Source of the DNA: Streptomyces chartreusis
GTDB lineage: Bacteria; Actinomycetota; Actinomycetes; Streptomycetales; Streptomycetaceae
Direction of reading: 5' to 3'
DNA length: 64,000 nucleotides
Assembly (NCBI RefSeq): GCF_008704715.1
Contig: NZ_CP023689.1
Span: forward strand, 8,742,001-8,806,000
Part shown: piece by piece, positions 15,776-24,606 of the stretch
How the letters are laid out: each line of letters starts with the position of its first letter
How positions within the stretch are numbered: position 1 is the first letter of the stretch
Position numbers and translations under genes: made by a program
Notes under the pieces: generated by a model
What the model was told of the DNA's origin: nothing
What the model saw: only the letters and a program-made list of their open reading frames with translations
The model's database searches: none

Positions 15776-16540
15776 ATGGGGCTGAGCCTGGCGACGGCGG
15801 AGCGATGGGTGCACCGCTGGGAACTCCAGCAGCAGCGGTACGCCGTGGACCGCGAGGAGCGCTTCACGGTGATCGCCGATGTCGTCGAGCAGTCCGTGGC
15901 GGGCCGCCCCGCCCGGCCGCTCGTCGTCGACCTCGGCTGCGGCCCCGGCTCGCTGGCGGCCCGGCTGGCGCGGCGACTGCCGTACGCGGACCTCGTGGGC
16001 GTGGACATGGACCCGCTGCTCCTCGAACTCGCCCGCACCCACCACGCGGACGCCGCCCGCTACGTCGACGCGGTCATCGGCGAGGAGGGCTGGACCCACG
16101 CCCTGTGCCTGGACCGCCCGCTGGACGCCGCCGTTTCGACGACGGCCCTGCACTACCTCGGCCCGGACGCCCTGTACCTCCTCTACCGGCAGCTCGCGGC
16201 ACTGCTGCGGCCAGGCGGCGTCCTCGTCAACGGCGACCACTTCCCGCACGACGACACCGCGCTCGCCGCCCTCGCCGGATGCGTCGGCCGCCGCCACGCC
16301 GAGCGCCGGCACGCCCTCGCCCACGAGGACTGGGACTCCTGGTGGACGGCCGTCGCGAAGGACCCCGAGCTGACCGACCTGCTCGCCGAACGCCGGCGCA
16401 GGCAGCCGGCGGGCGGGGCGGGATGTGCGGCACACCTGTCGGCCTCCGCACATGAACGGCTGCTGCGGCGGGCGGGTTTCGGGCACGTCGGCACGGTCTG
16501 GCAGTACGGCGACAGTCAGGTGCTGGTCGCGATCCGCTGA
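15776..16540 (+). CDS. Class I SAM-dependent methyltransferase
   Basis: A 254-residue cytosolic enzyme. The SAM motif is VVDLGCGPGSLAARLARRLP (about residues 49-68), with the acidic ribose contact in VGVDMDPLLLELAR, motif II at AAVSTTALHYLGPDAL and motif III at LLRPGGVLVNGDHF. The C-terminal third (WWTAVAKDPELTDLLAERRRR ... HLSASAHERLLRRAGF) resembles SAM enzymes that act on small molecules. GAGGTGG precedes ATG 15776 by nine bases. It follows the desulfurase by 94 bases that contain a palindrome and possible -10, so it may have its own promoter while still belonging to the cassette. Confidence 0.85.
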   Translation: MGLSLATAERWVHRWELQQQRYAVDREERFTVIADVVEQSVAGRPARPLVVDLGCGPGSLAARLARRLPYADLVGVDMDPLLLELARTHHADAARYVDAVIGEEGWTHALCLDRPLDAAVSTTALHYLGPDALYLLYRQLAALLRPGGVLVNGDHFPHDDTALAALAGCVGRRHAERRHALAHEDWDSWWTAVAKDPELTDLLAERRRRQPAGGAGCAAHLSASAHERLLRRAGFGHVGTVWQYGDSQVLVAIR

Positions 16541-16645
16541 CTGGCCGTGGCTCCCTGGTCACCAAGCACTGCTAAAGGATTCATCAGGCACCTTGACAGC
16601 GTGCGTACTGTTTCGCGACGTTTGAGCCTCGCCACAAAGTTCGAC

Positions 16646-16672
16646 ATGGGGGAAACGGTGGCGACGCGCTGA
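16646..16672 (+). other. Eight-codon upstream ORF followed by a small hairpin
   Basis: ATG at 16646 opens a frame reading MGETVATR then TGA. The stop overlaps an imperfect stem (CGCGCT / AGCGTG around GAAA), and the main ATG of the GNAT gene is at 16712. A TTGACA hexamer at 16593-16598 suggests a promoter upstream, though no matching -10 is obvious. There is GGGGG before the main start but no clear ribosome site before the short frame. It might be a leader peptide or chance. Confidence 0.25.
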
Positions 16673-16711
16673 AAAGCGTGACTTGGGGGGCATTTGGGGG
16701 GAGCGGTCGCC

Positions 16712-17836
16712 ATGCGATCCACGAGCGCCATCACGATTCACAGACCCGAGGAGCTGAGCGAGCAGCTGCGCCGGGCGTGGCACCGGGCGATGGAGGAATC
16801 GCCCGACTACGCCAACCCTTTCCTGGCACCGGAGTTCGCACTCGGGGTCGCCAGGTACCGCAAAGGGGCGTACGTGGCGGTCCTGCACCAGGGCGGGGAG
16901 GCCGTCGGTTTCTTCCCGTACGAGCGCAACGCCTACGGCGTAGGCCGGGCCATCGGCCTCGGACTGTCCGACTGCCAGGCTCTGGTGCACCGGCCCGGGG
17001 TCACCTGGGACACCCGCGAACTGCTGAAGGTGTGCGGGCTGTCCGTGTTCGAGTTCGATCACCTCGTCGAGGAACAGCAGCCGTTCGGCCCGTACGTCAC
17101 GGGCACGTTCGCCTCGCCCGTCCTCGACCTGAAACCCGGCGAGGGCGGCTACCCGGAGTGGCTGCGCGCCACCTACCCGGGGCTGGCCAAGACGACGCTG
17201 AAGAAGGAGCGCCGCCTGGGACGCGACGCGGGCGAGGTGCGGTTCGTCTACGACGAGCGCGACCCGCGCATGTTGCGCACCCTCATGCGGTGGAAGTCCG
17301 CCCAGTACCGCAGAACCGGACGGATGGACCGCTTCTCCAGACCCTGGATCGTCGACCTGGTCGACCACCTCTTCCAGGTCCGCGAGGAACACTTCACCGG
17401 CATCCTGTCCGTCGTGTACGCCGGTGACCGGCCGGTCGCCGCGCACTTCGGGCCGAGATCGCGCTCGGTGTTCGCGGCCTGGTTCACGGCGTACGACCCC
17501 GAGTTCGGCTACTACTCACCCGGACTGATGATGCATCTGCGGCTGGCTCAGGCCGCGGGCCGGGACGGCGTGACGCTCATGGACTTCGGGCGCGGGGAGA
17601 AGGAGTACAAGGACTGGCTGAAGACCCGTGAGCTGCGGGTGGCGGAGGGGTTCGCGGCGCGCCCGCACCCGGTGGCGACGGCCCACCGGATGTGGCGCAG
17701 ACCGGTGCGCGGACTGCGCAACACGGTCCTGGCCCATCCCCGGCTGCGCGAGCCCGCCGACCGGCTGCTGAAGACCGTCGGCACGCTGCGCACCTCCGGC
17801 CCCCCGGCCCGACCGCCGGGCGCGGGAGCCCGCTGA
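16712..17836 (+). CDS. CelD/BcsL-type GNAT acetyltransferase
   Basis: A 374-residue cytosolic protein with the duplicated GNAT layout of the CelD/BcsL/FemAB-like family. Recognisable segments are NPFLAPEFALGVARYR near the N-terminus, FEFDHLVEEQQPF, the central LAKTTLKKERRLGR and RMLRTLMRWKSAQYRRTGR, and the C-terminal acetyl-CoA half with VVYAGDRPVAAHFGPRSRSVFAAWFTAY (split) and YSPGLMMHLRLAQAA, then DFGRGEKEYKDWLK. Members act in exopolysaccharide or cell-envelope pathways. ATG 16712 has GGGGGGAG directly upstream; the preceding in-frame TTG at 16694 is rejected. The next gene is a DegT-like aminotransferase, which fits a sugar-modification role. Confidence 0.8.
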   Translation: MRSTSAITIHRPEELSEQLRRAWHRAMEESPDYANPFLAPEFALGVARYRKGAYVAVLHQGGEAVGFFPYERNAYGVGRAIGLGLSDCQALVHRPGVTWDTRELLKVCGLSVFEFDHLVEEQQPFGPYVTGTFASPVLDLKPGEGGYPEWLRATYPGLAKTTLKKERRLGRDAGEVRFVYDERDPRMLRTLMRWKSAQYRRTGRMDRFSRPWIVDLVDHLFQVREEHFTGILSVVYAGDRPVAAHFGPRSRSVFAAWFTAYDPEFGYYSPGLMMHLRLAQAAGRDGVTLMDFGRGEKEYKDWLKTRELRVAEGFAARPHPVATAHRMWRRPVRGLRNTVLAHPRLREPADRLLKTVGTLRTSGPPARPPGAGAR

Positions 17837-17998
17837 ACCGGACGGCGACCCGCCTTCGTCACGCGCACACGCCGGCGCCGTGACCCTGGCCCCGCACGGC
17901 CTCGGGTCCCTCGCACGCCCGCCTCGAACGGCGTTCGAGAGTGCGCACCGCCCGCTCCGGGCGACCCTTCGTCGGACCCTTCCACGGAAGAGGTGACC

Positions 17999-19240
17999 AT
18001 GCCGTACGGATCGCGGCTCGCCGCGATGATGACACGGCGCATCGGACGCGAATGCGTCTACACGCCCTCGGCCCGACTGGCCCTGTACCTGGCGCTGCGG
18101 CGCTGGTGCCGGCCGGGCGGACGGGTGCTGATGTCCCCGGTGAACGACGACGTGATCCTCTTCGTCGTCCTCGCCGCCGGACTGCGCCCGGTCCAAGCCC
18201 CCGTGTCCCAGTGGGACGGCAACATCGACCCGGCCGCCGTACCGGATTCCACCTGGCGCGACATCGACGCGGTCCTGACCACCAACCTGTACGGCCTGCC
18301 CGACCGGGTCGTCGAACTGCGCCGCCGCTGCGACCAGTTGGGGATCCCCCTGATCGAGGACGTGGCACACGCGATCGGCACGCACGTGGACGGCCGGCCG
18401 ATCGGCAGCTTCGGGACGGCCGCGGCGTTCAGTCTGTCCAAGCACGTCGCCGCGATGGCCGGCGGCTTCCTCGCCGTCGACGGCACCCGCGCCCGCCGCG
18501 AGCTGGAGCTGCTGCGCGACGACCTGCTCACCCCGCGCCGGCTGCGCGACGACCTGGCCACCACCCTGCGCCCGCTGGCCCGCTCCACCGTGCGGACCCT
18601 CCGGCTGGTGCGCCCGGCCTGGCGCACCATGCAGCGCCTCGGCCTGCTCGAACGCGACGACTTCCGCATGGCCCTGCACGCGCCCCGCCTCGCCGGCAGC
18701 GCCCGCCACGCGCCCAGCCTGGCCGCCTACGAACCCTGGGTACGCGTCGACCTGCACGGCTTCCGCTCCCGCCACGGCGCCCTGGTGCGCGGACAGCTGG
18801 AGCTGCGGATGGCACTGCTCGACGGCGACCTGGCCCGCCGCAGGGCCGGCGTCTCGCTGCTGTCCGGCACGACCTGGGCCACCCCGGCGCTGCGCGAGCG
18901 GACCTCGCAGGAGGGCCCGCCCTCCCTGTTCCGGGTGCCGCTCCTGGTCCACGACCGCGACGCCCTCGTGGAACGCCTGGTCGACCACGGCGTCGTCGCG
19001 GGCTACATCTACGACCCGCCGCTCGACGACTACGCCGGAGCCGAGTTCGTCGAACCGTCCCCGTCCCCCGCTGCCGCCCGCTGGTTCGCCGCCCACACCC
19101 TGCCGGCCGACCCCCTCGTGGCCCGCAGGGTCATCGGTGCGCTGACGAAGGAGAAGGCGACCCCGGCGCACCCGCCGATGACGGCCCAGCTGCCCGAACC
19201 CGACCCGACGACCACTCCGCCCACGCCCCTGGGCCAGTAG
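17999..19240 (+). CDS. DegT/DnrJ/EryC1/StrS-like aminotransferase
   Basis: A 413-residue PLP protein. The family pattern is clear in the middle: TNLYGLPDRV, LIEDVAHAIGTHVDG, then GSFGTAAAFSLSKHVAAMAGG with the PLP-binding Lys at about residue 148. These enzymes usually aminate keto sugars. The C-terminal part diverges and is rich in Arg helices (RDDLATTLRPLARSTVRTLR), and the end is Pro/Thr-rich, so the substrate may differ. ATG 17999 sits five bases after AAGAGG; GTG 17993 is in frame but overlaps the ribosome site. It follows the GNAT gene by 162 bases without a clear terminator. Confidence 0.78.
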   Translation: MPYGSRLAAMMTRRIGRECVYTPSARLALYLALRRWCRPGGRVLMSPVNDDVILFVVLAAGLRPVQAPVSQWDGNIDPAAVPDSTWRDIDAVLTTNLYGLPDRVVELRRRCDQLGIPLIEDVAHAIGTHVDGRPIGSFGTAAAFSLSKHVAAMAGGFLAVDGTRARRELELLRDDLLTPRRLRDDLATTLRPLARSTVRTLRLVRPAWRTMQRLGLLERDDFRMALHAPRLAGSARHAPSLAAYEPWVRVDLHGFRSRHGALVRGQLELRMALLDGDLARRRAGVSLLSGTTWATPALRERTSQEGPPSLFRVPLLVHDRDALVERLVDHGVVAGYIYDPPLDDYAGAEFVEPSPSPAAARWFAAHTLPADPLVARRVIGALTKEKATPAHPPMTAQLPEPDPTTTPPTPLGQ

Positions 19241-19292
19241 CGCGGCGACACGGTCGGCCCGGCCGGGCTCGTCCGGCCGGCCCTCCCGTGCC

Positions 19293-19298
19293 TACCCT
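19293..19298 (+). promoter_or_regulatory. -10 element for a leaderless polX transcript
   Basis: TACCCT ends six bases before the GTG start of polX, the spacing of leaderless actinobacterial messages, where transcription begins at the start codon itself. GGAGG at 19299-19303 is only one base from GTG, too close to work as an ordinary ribosome site. Confidence 0.45.
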
Positions 19299-19304
19299 GG
19301 AGGC

Positions 19305-21041
19305 GTGGCACGGTCCAACGACGAGGTCGCCGCACTGCTCCAGGAGTACGCGGACCTGATCTCGATCACCGGCGGAGACGCGTTCAGGACGCGTACCTAC
19401 GAGAAGGCGGCCCGAGCGATCGGCGGCCACCACGCCGATGTCTCCAAGCTCGACGCCAAAGGCCTCAAGGAGATCCCGAACGTCGGCAAGTCGATCGCCG
19501 AGAAGGTCGTCGAGTACTTCGCCACCGGCAGCGTGTCCGCCGTCGAGGAACTGCGCGCGAAGATCCCCGCCGGCGTCCGGCAGCTCACCGCCATCCCCAC
19601 GCTCGGCCCGAAGAAGGCCCTGGTCCTGTACGAGGAACTCGGCATCTCCACCACCGAGGAACTCGCCGACGCCATCCACGAGGAGCGGCTGCGCGACCTG
19701 AAGGGCTTCGGGCCGAAGACCGAGGAGAACATCCTGCACGGCATCGACCTGCTCCGGTCCTCCGGCGACCGGGTCCTGATCGATGTCGCGATGAGCCTCG
19801 CCGAGGACATCGTCGCCGGGATGTCGCAGGTCGACGGCGTCGAGCGGTGCGCCTACGCCGGATCGCTGCGCCGCGCCCGCGAGACCATCGGCGACATCGA
19901 CATCCTGGTCGCGGCGAAGCAGGCGGCGCCCGTCATGCGGGCCTTCACCGAACTGCCGTACGTCTCCGAGGTCATCGCGCACGGACAGAAGAAGACCTCG
20001 GTCCGCACCACCAGAGGACTCCAGGTCGACCTGCGTGTCGTGCCGCCGGACTCCTGGGGCGCGGCCATGCAGTACTTCACCGGGTCCAAGGCGCACAACA
20101 TCCGCACCCGGGAGATGGCCGTCCACCAGAAGCTCAAGCTGTCCGAGTACGGGCTGTTCGACACCGAGACCGGGGAGAGGATCGCCTCCAGGACCGAGGA
20201 GGACGTCTACGCCCGCCTCGGCCTGCCGTGGATCCCGCCCACCCTGCGCGAGGACCGGGGCGAGGTCGAGGCCGGGCTGCGCGGAGAGCTGCCCGAGCTG
20301 ATCCAGGAGAAGGACATCCGCGGCGATCTGCACACCCACACCGACCTCACCGACGGGCTGGCCCCGCTGGAGGAGATGGTCGCCGCGGCCGCCGAGCGCG
20401 GCTACGCCTACTACGCCGTCACCGACCACGGCCCCGACATGGCCATGCAGCGCATGACCGACGAACGGATCCTCGCCCAGCGCGAACGCGTCCGCGAACT
20501 CGACGAGGAGTACGGCAGGCGCGGCAAGCGCGGCGGCATGCGGGTGCTGCACGGCGCCGAGCTGAACATCGGCCCCGACGGCGAGGTGGACTGGCCCGCG
20601 GAGTTCCTCGCCGGCTTCGACCTGTGCGTGGCGTCGGTGCACTCGCACTTCAACCAGGACCGTGAGGCGCTGACCCGGCGCATCGTCAGGGCCTGCGAGA
20701 ACCCGCACGTCCACATCATCGGCCACCCCACCACCCGCCTCATCGGCAAGCGCCCCGCCATCGACGTCGACCTCGACGCGGTGTTCGCCGCCTGCGCCCG
20801 CACCGGCACCGCCCTGGAGATCAACTCCCATCCGGACCGGCTCGACCTGCGCGACGAGGACATCCTGCGGGCCAGGCGGCACGGCGTGAAGTTCGCCGTC
20901 GACAGCGACGCGCACGCCGTCGTGCACCTGGCCAACCTGCGCTACGGCGTGGGCACGGCGCAGCGCGGCTGGCTCACCAAGGAGGACGTGATCAACGCCT
21001 GGCCGCTGACCCGGCTGCGGCGCTTCCTCGCCAAGGGGTGA
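19305..21041 (+). CDS. polX: DNA polymerase X family protein with PHP domain
   Basis: A 578-residue DNA-repair enzyme of full bacterial PolX length. The N-terminus has the helix-hairpin-helix start (NDEVAALLQEYADLISITGG, EIPNVGKSIAEKVVEYF, LKGFGPKTEENIL). The nucleotidyltransferase palm is at about residues 180-200: YAGSLRRARETIGDIDILV with GS and the DxD metal pair. The C-terminal PHP phosphoesterase begins DLHTHTDLTDG (about residue 343) and continues YYAVTDHGPDM, VLHGAELNI, HSHFNQ and FAVDSDAHAV, with all metal-binding His/Asp in place. It should fill gaps in base-excision repair and trim 3' ends. The start is GTG 19305. Confidence 0.95.
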   Translation: MARSNDEVAALLQEYADLISITGGDAFRTRTYEKAARAIGGHHADVSKLDAKGLKEIPNVGKSIAEKVVEYFATGSVSAVEELRAKIPAGVRQLTAIPTLGPKKALVLYEELGISTTEELADAIHEERLRDLKGFGPKTEENILHGIDLLRSSGDRVLIDVAMSLAEDIVAGMSQVDGVERCAYAGSLRRARETIGDIDILVAAKQAAPVMRAFTELPYVSEVIAHGQKKTSVRTTRGLQVDLRVVPPDSWGAAMQYFTGSKAHNIRTREMAVHQKLKLSEYGLFDTETGERIASRTEEDVYARLGLPWIPPTLREDRGEVEAGLRGELPELIQEKDIRGDLHTHTDLTDGLAPLEEMVAAAAERGYAYYAVTDHGPDMAMQRMTDERILAQRERVRELDEEYGRRGKRGGMRVLHGAELNIGPDGEVDWPAEFLAGFDLCVASVHSHFNQDREALTRRIVRACENPHVHIIGHPTTRLIGKRPAIDVDLDAVFAACARTGTALEINSHPDRLDLRDEDILRARRHGVKFAVDSDAHAVVHLANLRYGVGTAQRGWLTKEDVINAWPLTRLRRFLAKG

Positions 21042-21054
21042 ACCCGGCGGGGGA

Positions 21055-22236
21055 CTACACGAAGGGCGTGCCCGGGTCGAGTCCCGACAGGACCCGGCCG
21101 TGCATCTCCAGGTTGGTGGCGGGATTGACGAACGAGTGCAGGCTCAGGGCGTGCGCGTCGCGCACGGTCCGCTGGATGGGCACGTCCCGGTGCAGGGACG
21201 ACGCCCCCGAGGCCGAGGCGAGCAGTTCGACGGCCTCCTTGCACAGTCGTACGACATAGCCGCTCTGCGCCCGGATCCTCGTCCGCTCCTCGGGTGTGTA
21301 CGGCTCACCGGACTCGGCTCGCGACTCGATGACGGCGACGAAGTCGGCGGTCAGCAGCTCGGCGCAGGAGATCTTCATGGCCGCCTCGGCCACCTGGAGG
21401 TGGGTGACCGTAGCCTCGTTCTGCCGTTGGTGGAAGGTGTAGGTGATGCCCCGTCGGTGGCTGCGTTCGGTGAACTCCGCCAGGGCGGAGCGGGCCAGAC
21501 CGAGCGCGTTGGGCGCGGTCCAGGCGCAGAACATCAGCAGGACGGGCATCCGGTAGAACGGATCGTCGGCGTTGGCCTTCGACGGGAACTCGCCCGCCAG
21601 CAACGGCCCGACCGGCAGCACCCGGTGCGCCGGGACGACCACGTCGCGCGCGACGACGCTGTTGCTGCCGCTGCCCGCGAGCCCCGACACGTACCAGTCG
21701 TCGAGGATCTCCAGCTCCGCCATCGGCACCGCGGTCCACAGCGTCTCGGGCGGCCCCTCGCCGGACTCCGGCGGCACCCGGACCGTCAGCAGATGCCAGT
21801 CGGCGTCGTGGCAGCCGGTGGCGAACCCCGAGGTGCCGTTGACGAGGTAGCCGCCGTCCGTCCGGACCGCCGTCGCGTCGGGGATGAGAGTGCCGCCGAC
21901 CTTCACGTCGGGGCCGGTGAAGATCTCGTCCTGCGCCTCGTCGGGGAAGAGCGCCGCGATGTAGGAGCAGCCGGCCTGGATCATGGTCTTGAACGCGGTC
22001 GAGCCGCACGACTCGGCGATCGCGGCGATCGCGTCGATCTGGGTGCACGGCCGGCTCTGGTAACCGCCGTACCGCCGGGGGACGTTCATCCGGTGGACCC
22101 CGGCGTCCGTCAATGCCGCGGCGACCTCGGGCACCACCCGCCGCTCCTGCTCGGTGCGCGGGGCGTGCTCCCGTACGAGCGGCCCCAGTGCCCGTACACG
22201 GGCGACTAAATCGGTGTCGGTACCAGCTGCTGCCAT
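21055..22236 (-). CDS. Acyl-CoA-dehydrogenase-fold flavin-dependent monooxygenase (HsaA/ActVA-ORF5-like)
   Basis: A 393-residue cytosolic protein. It has the acyl-CoA dehydrogenase fold but reads like the reduced-flavin-using hydroxylases: MNVPRRYGGYQSRPCTQIDAIAAIAESCGSTA (split), FPDEAQDEIF, DGGYLVNGTSGFATGCHDADW, then WYVSGLAGSGSNSVVARDVVVP and the C-terminal RTVRDAHALSLHSFVN. It lacks the usual catalytic Glu context of true dehydrogenases. A partner flavin reductase is not in the window. ATG 22236 is preceded by GGGAGG. It converges on polX with a 13-base gap. The substrate is probably an aromatic compound, but that is inference. Confidence 0.78.
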   Translation of the reverse strand: MAAAGTDTDLVARVRALGPLVREHAPRTEQERRVVPEVAAALTDAGVHRMNVPRRYGGYQSRPCTQIDAIAAIAESCGSTAFKTMIQAGCSYIAALFPDEAQDEIFTGPDVKVGGTLIPDATAVRTDGGYLVNGTSGFATGCHDADWHLLTVRVPPESGEGPPETLWTAVPMAELEILDDWYVSGLAGSGSNSVVARDVVVPAHRVLPVGPLLAGEFPSKANADDPFYRMPVLLMFCAWTAPNALGLARSALAEFTERSHRRGITYTFHQRQNEATVTHLQVAEAAMKISCAELLTADFVAVIESRAESGEPYTPEERTRIRAQSGYVVRLCKEAVELLASASGASSLHRDVPIQRTVRDAHALSLHSFVNPATNLEMHGRVLSGLDPGTPFV

Positions 22237-22483
22237 GGGTGACCTCCCGGGCACGACGAGTCATCACGGTGACGCGGATGCCGCACACTGTCAACGCCGC
22301 GTCGCGGAAGCCGAGTTGACCCGTCGCGTGGGTCGCGGCTCTCGGCGATCTTCGCCCGTTTGAGTGAGCGCCGGGCAGGGGAGCGTGCGGAACGTGGGCC
22401 GCGCCGAACGGGTTCGGCTTCACTCCCGTCGCCGCAGAGGGGTTGTCCTTACATTCCGTCCCTGCCTAGGGTCGCCCTCGAAG

Positions 22484-22497
22484 TGCAAGCGCTTTCT
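22484..22497. promoter_or_regulatory. LacI-family operator before the sugar operon
   Basis: TGCAAGCGCTTTCT is centred on the CG of AAGCGCTT and matches the LacI-family pattern TGnAAGCGCTTnCA except in the right end. It lies about 40 bases upstream of the first gene of the operon, where a repressor would block transcription. No lacI-type gene is in the window. Confidence 0.65.
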
Positions 22498-22535
22498 GAA
22501 GCGGGCTGTCCGCCGGCCGTCCGAGGAGATACCGC

Positions 22536-23651
22536 ATGTCCCCAAGTCCCGCCCGCCGCCGCGTCGCCGTGATCGGCACCGGCGCCATCGTCAGCGGCAG
22601 CCACCTCCCCGCGCTGAGATCCCACGCCGACCGGGCGGAGCTGGTCGCCGCCGTCGACGTGGACCCGGCGAGGCTGGCGGCCTTCCGCGAACTCGCGGGC
22701 GACGGCGTCACCGGGTACAGCTCGACCGACGAGATGCTGGAGGCCGTACGCCCCGACCTCGTCCTCATCGGCACCCCGCCGTCCCTGCACCGGGAGCAGA
22801 CGATCGCCGCGCTCGGGGCGGGCGCCTGGGTGCTGTGCGAGAAGCCGCTGTGCCTGTCGCTCGCCGAGTACGACGACATCGCGGCGGCCGAGGAGGCGTC
22901 GGGCGCCTACGCGTCGGTGGTCTTCCAGCACCGCTACGGCTCCGGCGCCGTGCACGCCCGCGAGCTGATCGCGAGTGGTGAGCTGGGCGCCCCGCTGGTC
23001 GCGCACTGCCAGACGACCTGGCACCGGGACGCCGCCTACTACGCGGTGCCGTGGCGCGGACGGTGGGCCACCGAGGGCGGTGGGCCGACGATGGGGCACG
23101 GCATCCACCAGTTCGACCTGCTGCTGCATCTGCTCGGCCCCTGGGTGGAGATACGCGCCATGGCGACGCGGCTGGTCCACGACACCGAGAGCGAGGACGT
23201 GTCCACCGCCCTCGTACGGTTCGAGAGCGGCGCCCTCGCCACCGTCGTCAACAGCGTCCTGTCCCCGCACGAGGTCAGCCGCATCCGCGTCGACTGCGCG
23301 GACGCCACGGTCGAGCTCACCCACCTCTACGGCCACCGCAACGACGACTGGGTCTACACCCCGGCCCCGCACGTGCCCTCCGAACGGGCCGCCGCCTGGC
23401 GCACCCCCGCGGCGGACGTGCCCAGCTCGCACACGGCACAACTGGGCGCCCTCCTGGACGCCCGCGGCAACGGTGTCCGGCCGCCCGGCAGCGGTCCGGA
23501 CGCCCGGGCCACCCTCGACTTCGCCGCGGCCCTGTACAAGGCCGCGTTCACGGGTCTGCCGGTGCACGCGGGCGAGATCGCGCCCGGCGACCCGTTCTAC
23601 CCGGCCATGCACGGAGACCACCCCCACTGGGCCCCCAAGGAGCGCGCATGA
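22536..23651 (+). CDS. Gfo/Idh/MocA family NAD(P)-dependent sugar oxidoreductase
   Basis: A 371-residue cytosolic dehydrogenase. The Rossmann start VAVIGTGAIVSGSHLPAL has the GxGxxG fingerprint, and WVLCEKPLCLSLAEYDD carries the conserved EKP motif with its Lys. GPTMGHGIHQFDLLLHLLG provides the His/Asp pair expected near the active site. It should oxidise a sugar, inositol or related polyol. ATG 22536 has GAGGAG upstream. It is the first gene of a tightly packed operon: its stop overlaps the next start (ATGA). The LacI-type operator just upstream implies induction by the substrate. Confidence 0.9.
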   Translation: MSPSPARRRVAVIGTGAIVSGSHLPALRSHADRAELVAAVDVDPARLAAFRELAGDGVTGYSSTDEMLEAVRPDLVLIGTPPSLHREQTIAALGAGAWVLCEKPLCLSLAEYDDIAAAEEASGAYASVVFQHRYGSGAVHARELIASGELGAPLVAHCQTTWHRDAAYYAVPWRGRWATEGGGPTMGHGIHQFDLLLHLLGPWVEIRAMATRLVHDTESEDVSTALVRFESGALATVVNSVLSPHEVSRIRVDCADATVELTHLYGHRNDDWVYTPAPHVPSERAAAWRTPAADVPSSHTAQLGALLDARGNGVRPPGSGPDARATLDFAAALYKAAFTGLPVHAGEIAPGDPFYPAMHGDHPHWAPKERA

Positions 23652-24565
23652 GCATCCGCGTCACCCACGCGCACGGCGACCACATCGCGGTGACGGCGGC
23701 GAACGGCACCGAGATCCTCCGTTACGTCTACCGCCCCGACCCGGCGGCCTTCGAGTCCCGCAAGCCCTACGCGCACCCCGTGCGCACCCTCGCCGGGCAC
23801 ACCGTGACCGGGTACCGGCCCAGCGACCACCGCTGGCACAAGGGTCTCCAGATGACGGCGAGCCATCTGTCCGGCCAGAACTTCTGGGGCGGCAACTGCT
23901 ATGTGCACGGGCAGGGTTACGTCGCCCTGCCGGAACGGGTCGGCTCCATGCGGCACGACGGCTTCCCGGTGCTCGCCGTGGACGACGACCGGCTCACCGT
24001 CGCCGAGGAGCTCACCTGGATCGAGAACGGCGGCGAGGAGTGGGCGCGCGAGATGCGCGGGCTGATCGTCCACTCGGTCGACGAGGAGGCCGGCGCGTGG
24101 GCCCTGGACTGGTCGATCCGGCTCACCAACACCCGTGAGGCGCCACTGCGGTTCGGTTCCCCGACCACCGAGGGACGGGAGATGGCCGGCTACACCGGAC
24201 TCCAGTGGCGCGGCCCCCGCGACTTCACGGGCGGGACCGCCTTCGCCCCGGGATCCGACGCGGACGCCGACAAACTGATGGGCAGCCAGGGCCCTTGGCT
24301 GGCTTTCACCACCGAGCACGACGACGTCGACGGACACTCCACGCTCGTGTTCGCGCACGCGCCGGAGAACCTGGAGGCCCTGCACGAGTCGCACTGGTTC
24401 GTGCGCGCGGAGCCCATCCCCACGGTGGCGTTCTCCTGGGCGTTCTTCGAGGAGTTCGAGCTGCCGCCGGGGGAGTCCTTCGCCTACCGGTACCGCGTCG
24501 TCTTCGCCGACGGGGCGTGGGACCGGGAACGGGTGGCCGCCCACCTGGAGGGAATGCCGTGGTGA
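23648..24565 (+). CDS. PmoA family protein (DUF6807)
   Basis: A 305-residue protein. LRYVYRPDPAAFESRKPYAHPVRTLAG (split), then HRWHKGLQMTASHLSGQNFWGG, TWIENGGEEW and GSPTTEGREMAGYTGLQWRGPRDF are the conserved pieces of the PmoA/DUF6807 family, found in Actinobacteria beside Gfo/Idh/MocA oxidoreductases and sugar ABC systems. The fold is thought to be a beta-sandwich like galactose mutarotase; the enzyme activity is not known to me. It overlaps the preceding gene by four bases and the next gene's ribosome-site region begins in its last codons. Confidence 0.85.
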   Translation: MSIRVTHAHGDHIAVTAANGTEILRYVYRPDPAAFESRKPYAHPVRTLAGHTVTGYRPSDHRWHKGLQMTASHLSGQNFWGGNCYVHGQGYVALPERVGSMRHDGFPVLAVDDDRLTVAEELTWIENGGEEWAREMRGLIVHSVDEEAGAWALDWSIRLTNTREAPLRFGSPTTEGREMAGYTGLQWRGPRDFTGGTAFAPGSDADADKLMGSQGPWLAFTTEHDDVDGHSTLVFAHAPENLEALHESHWFVRAEPIPTVAFSWAFFEEFELPPGESFAYRYRVVFADGAWDRERVAAHLEGMPW

Positions 24566-24599
24566 AGCCCGGAGGAAAAGCCGTGGTGAAGCCCGGAGG
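24556..24599 (+). repeat. Tandem 20-bp repeat carrying duplicated ribosome sites and GTG starts
   Basis: GCCGTGGTGAAGCCCGGAGG occurs at 24556-24575 and 24580-24599 (24-bp period). The first copy contains the stop of the PmoA gene. Each copy ends in GGAGG and contains in-frame GTG codons, so the cupin gene has possible starts at 24562, 24583, 24586 and 24607. The period of eight codons keeps them all in frame. Confidence 0.85.
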
Positions 24600-24606
24600 G
24601 AGTGTC

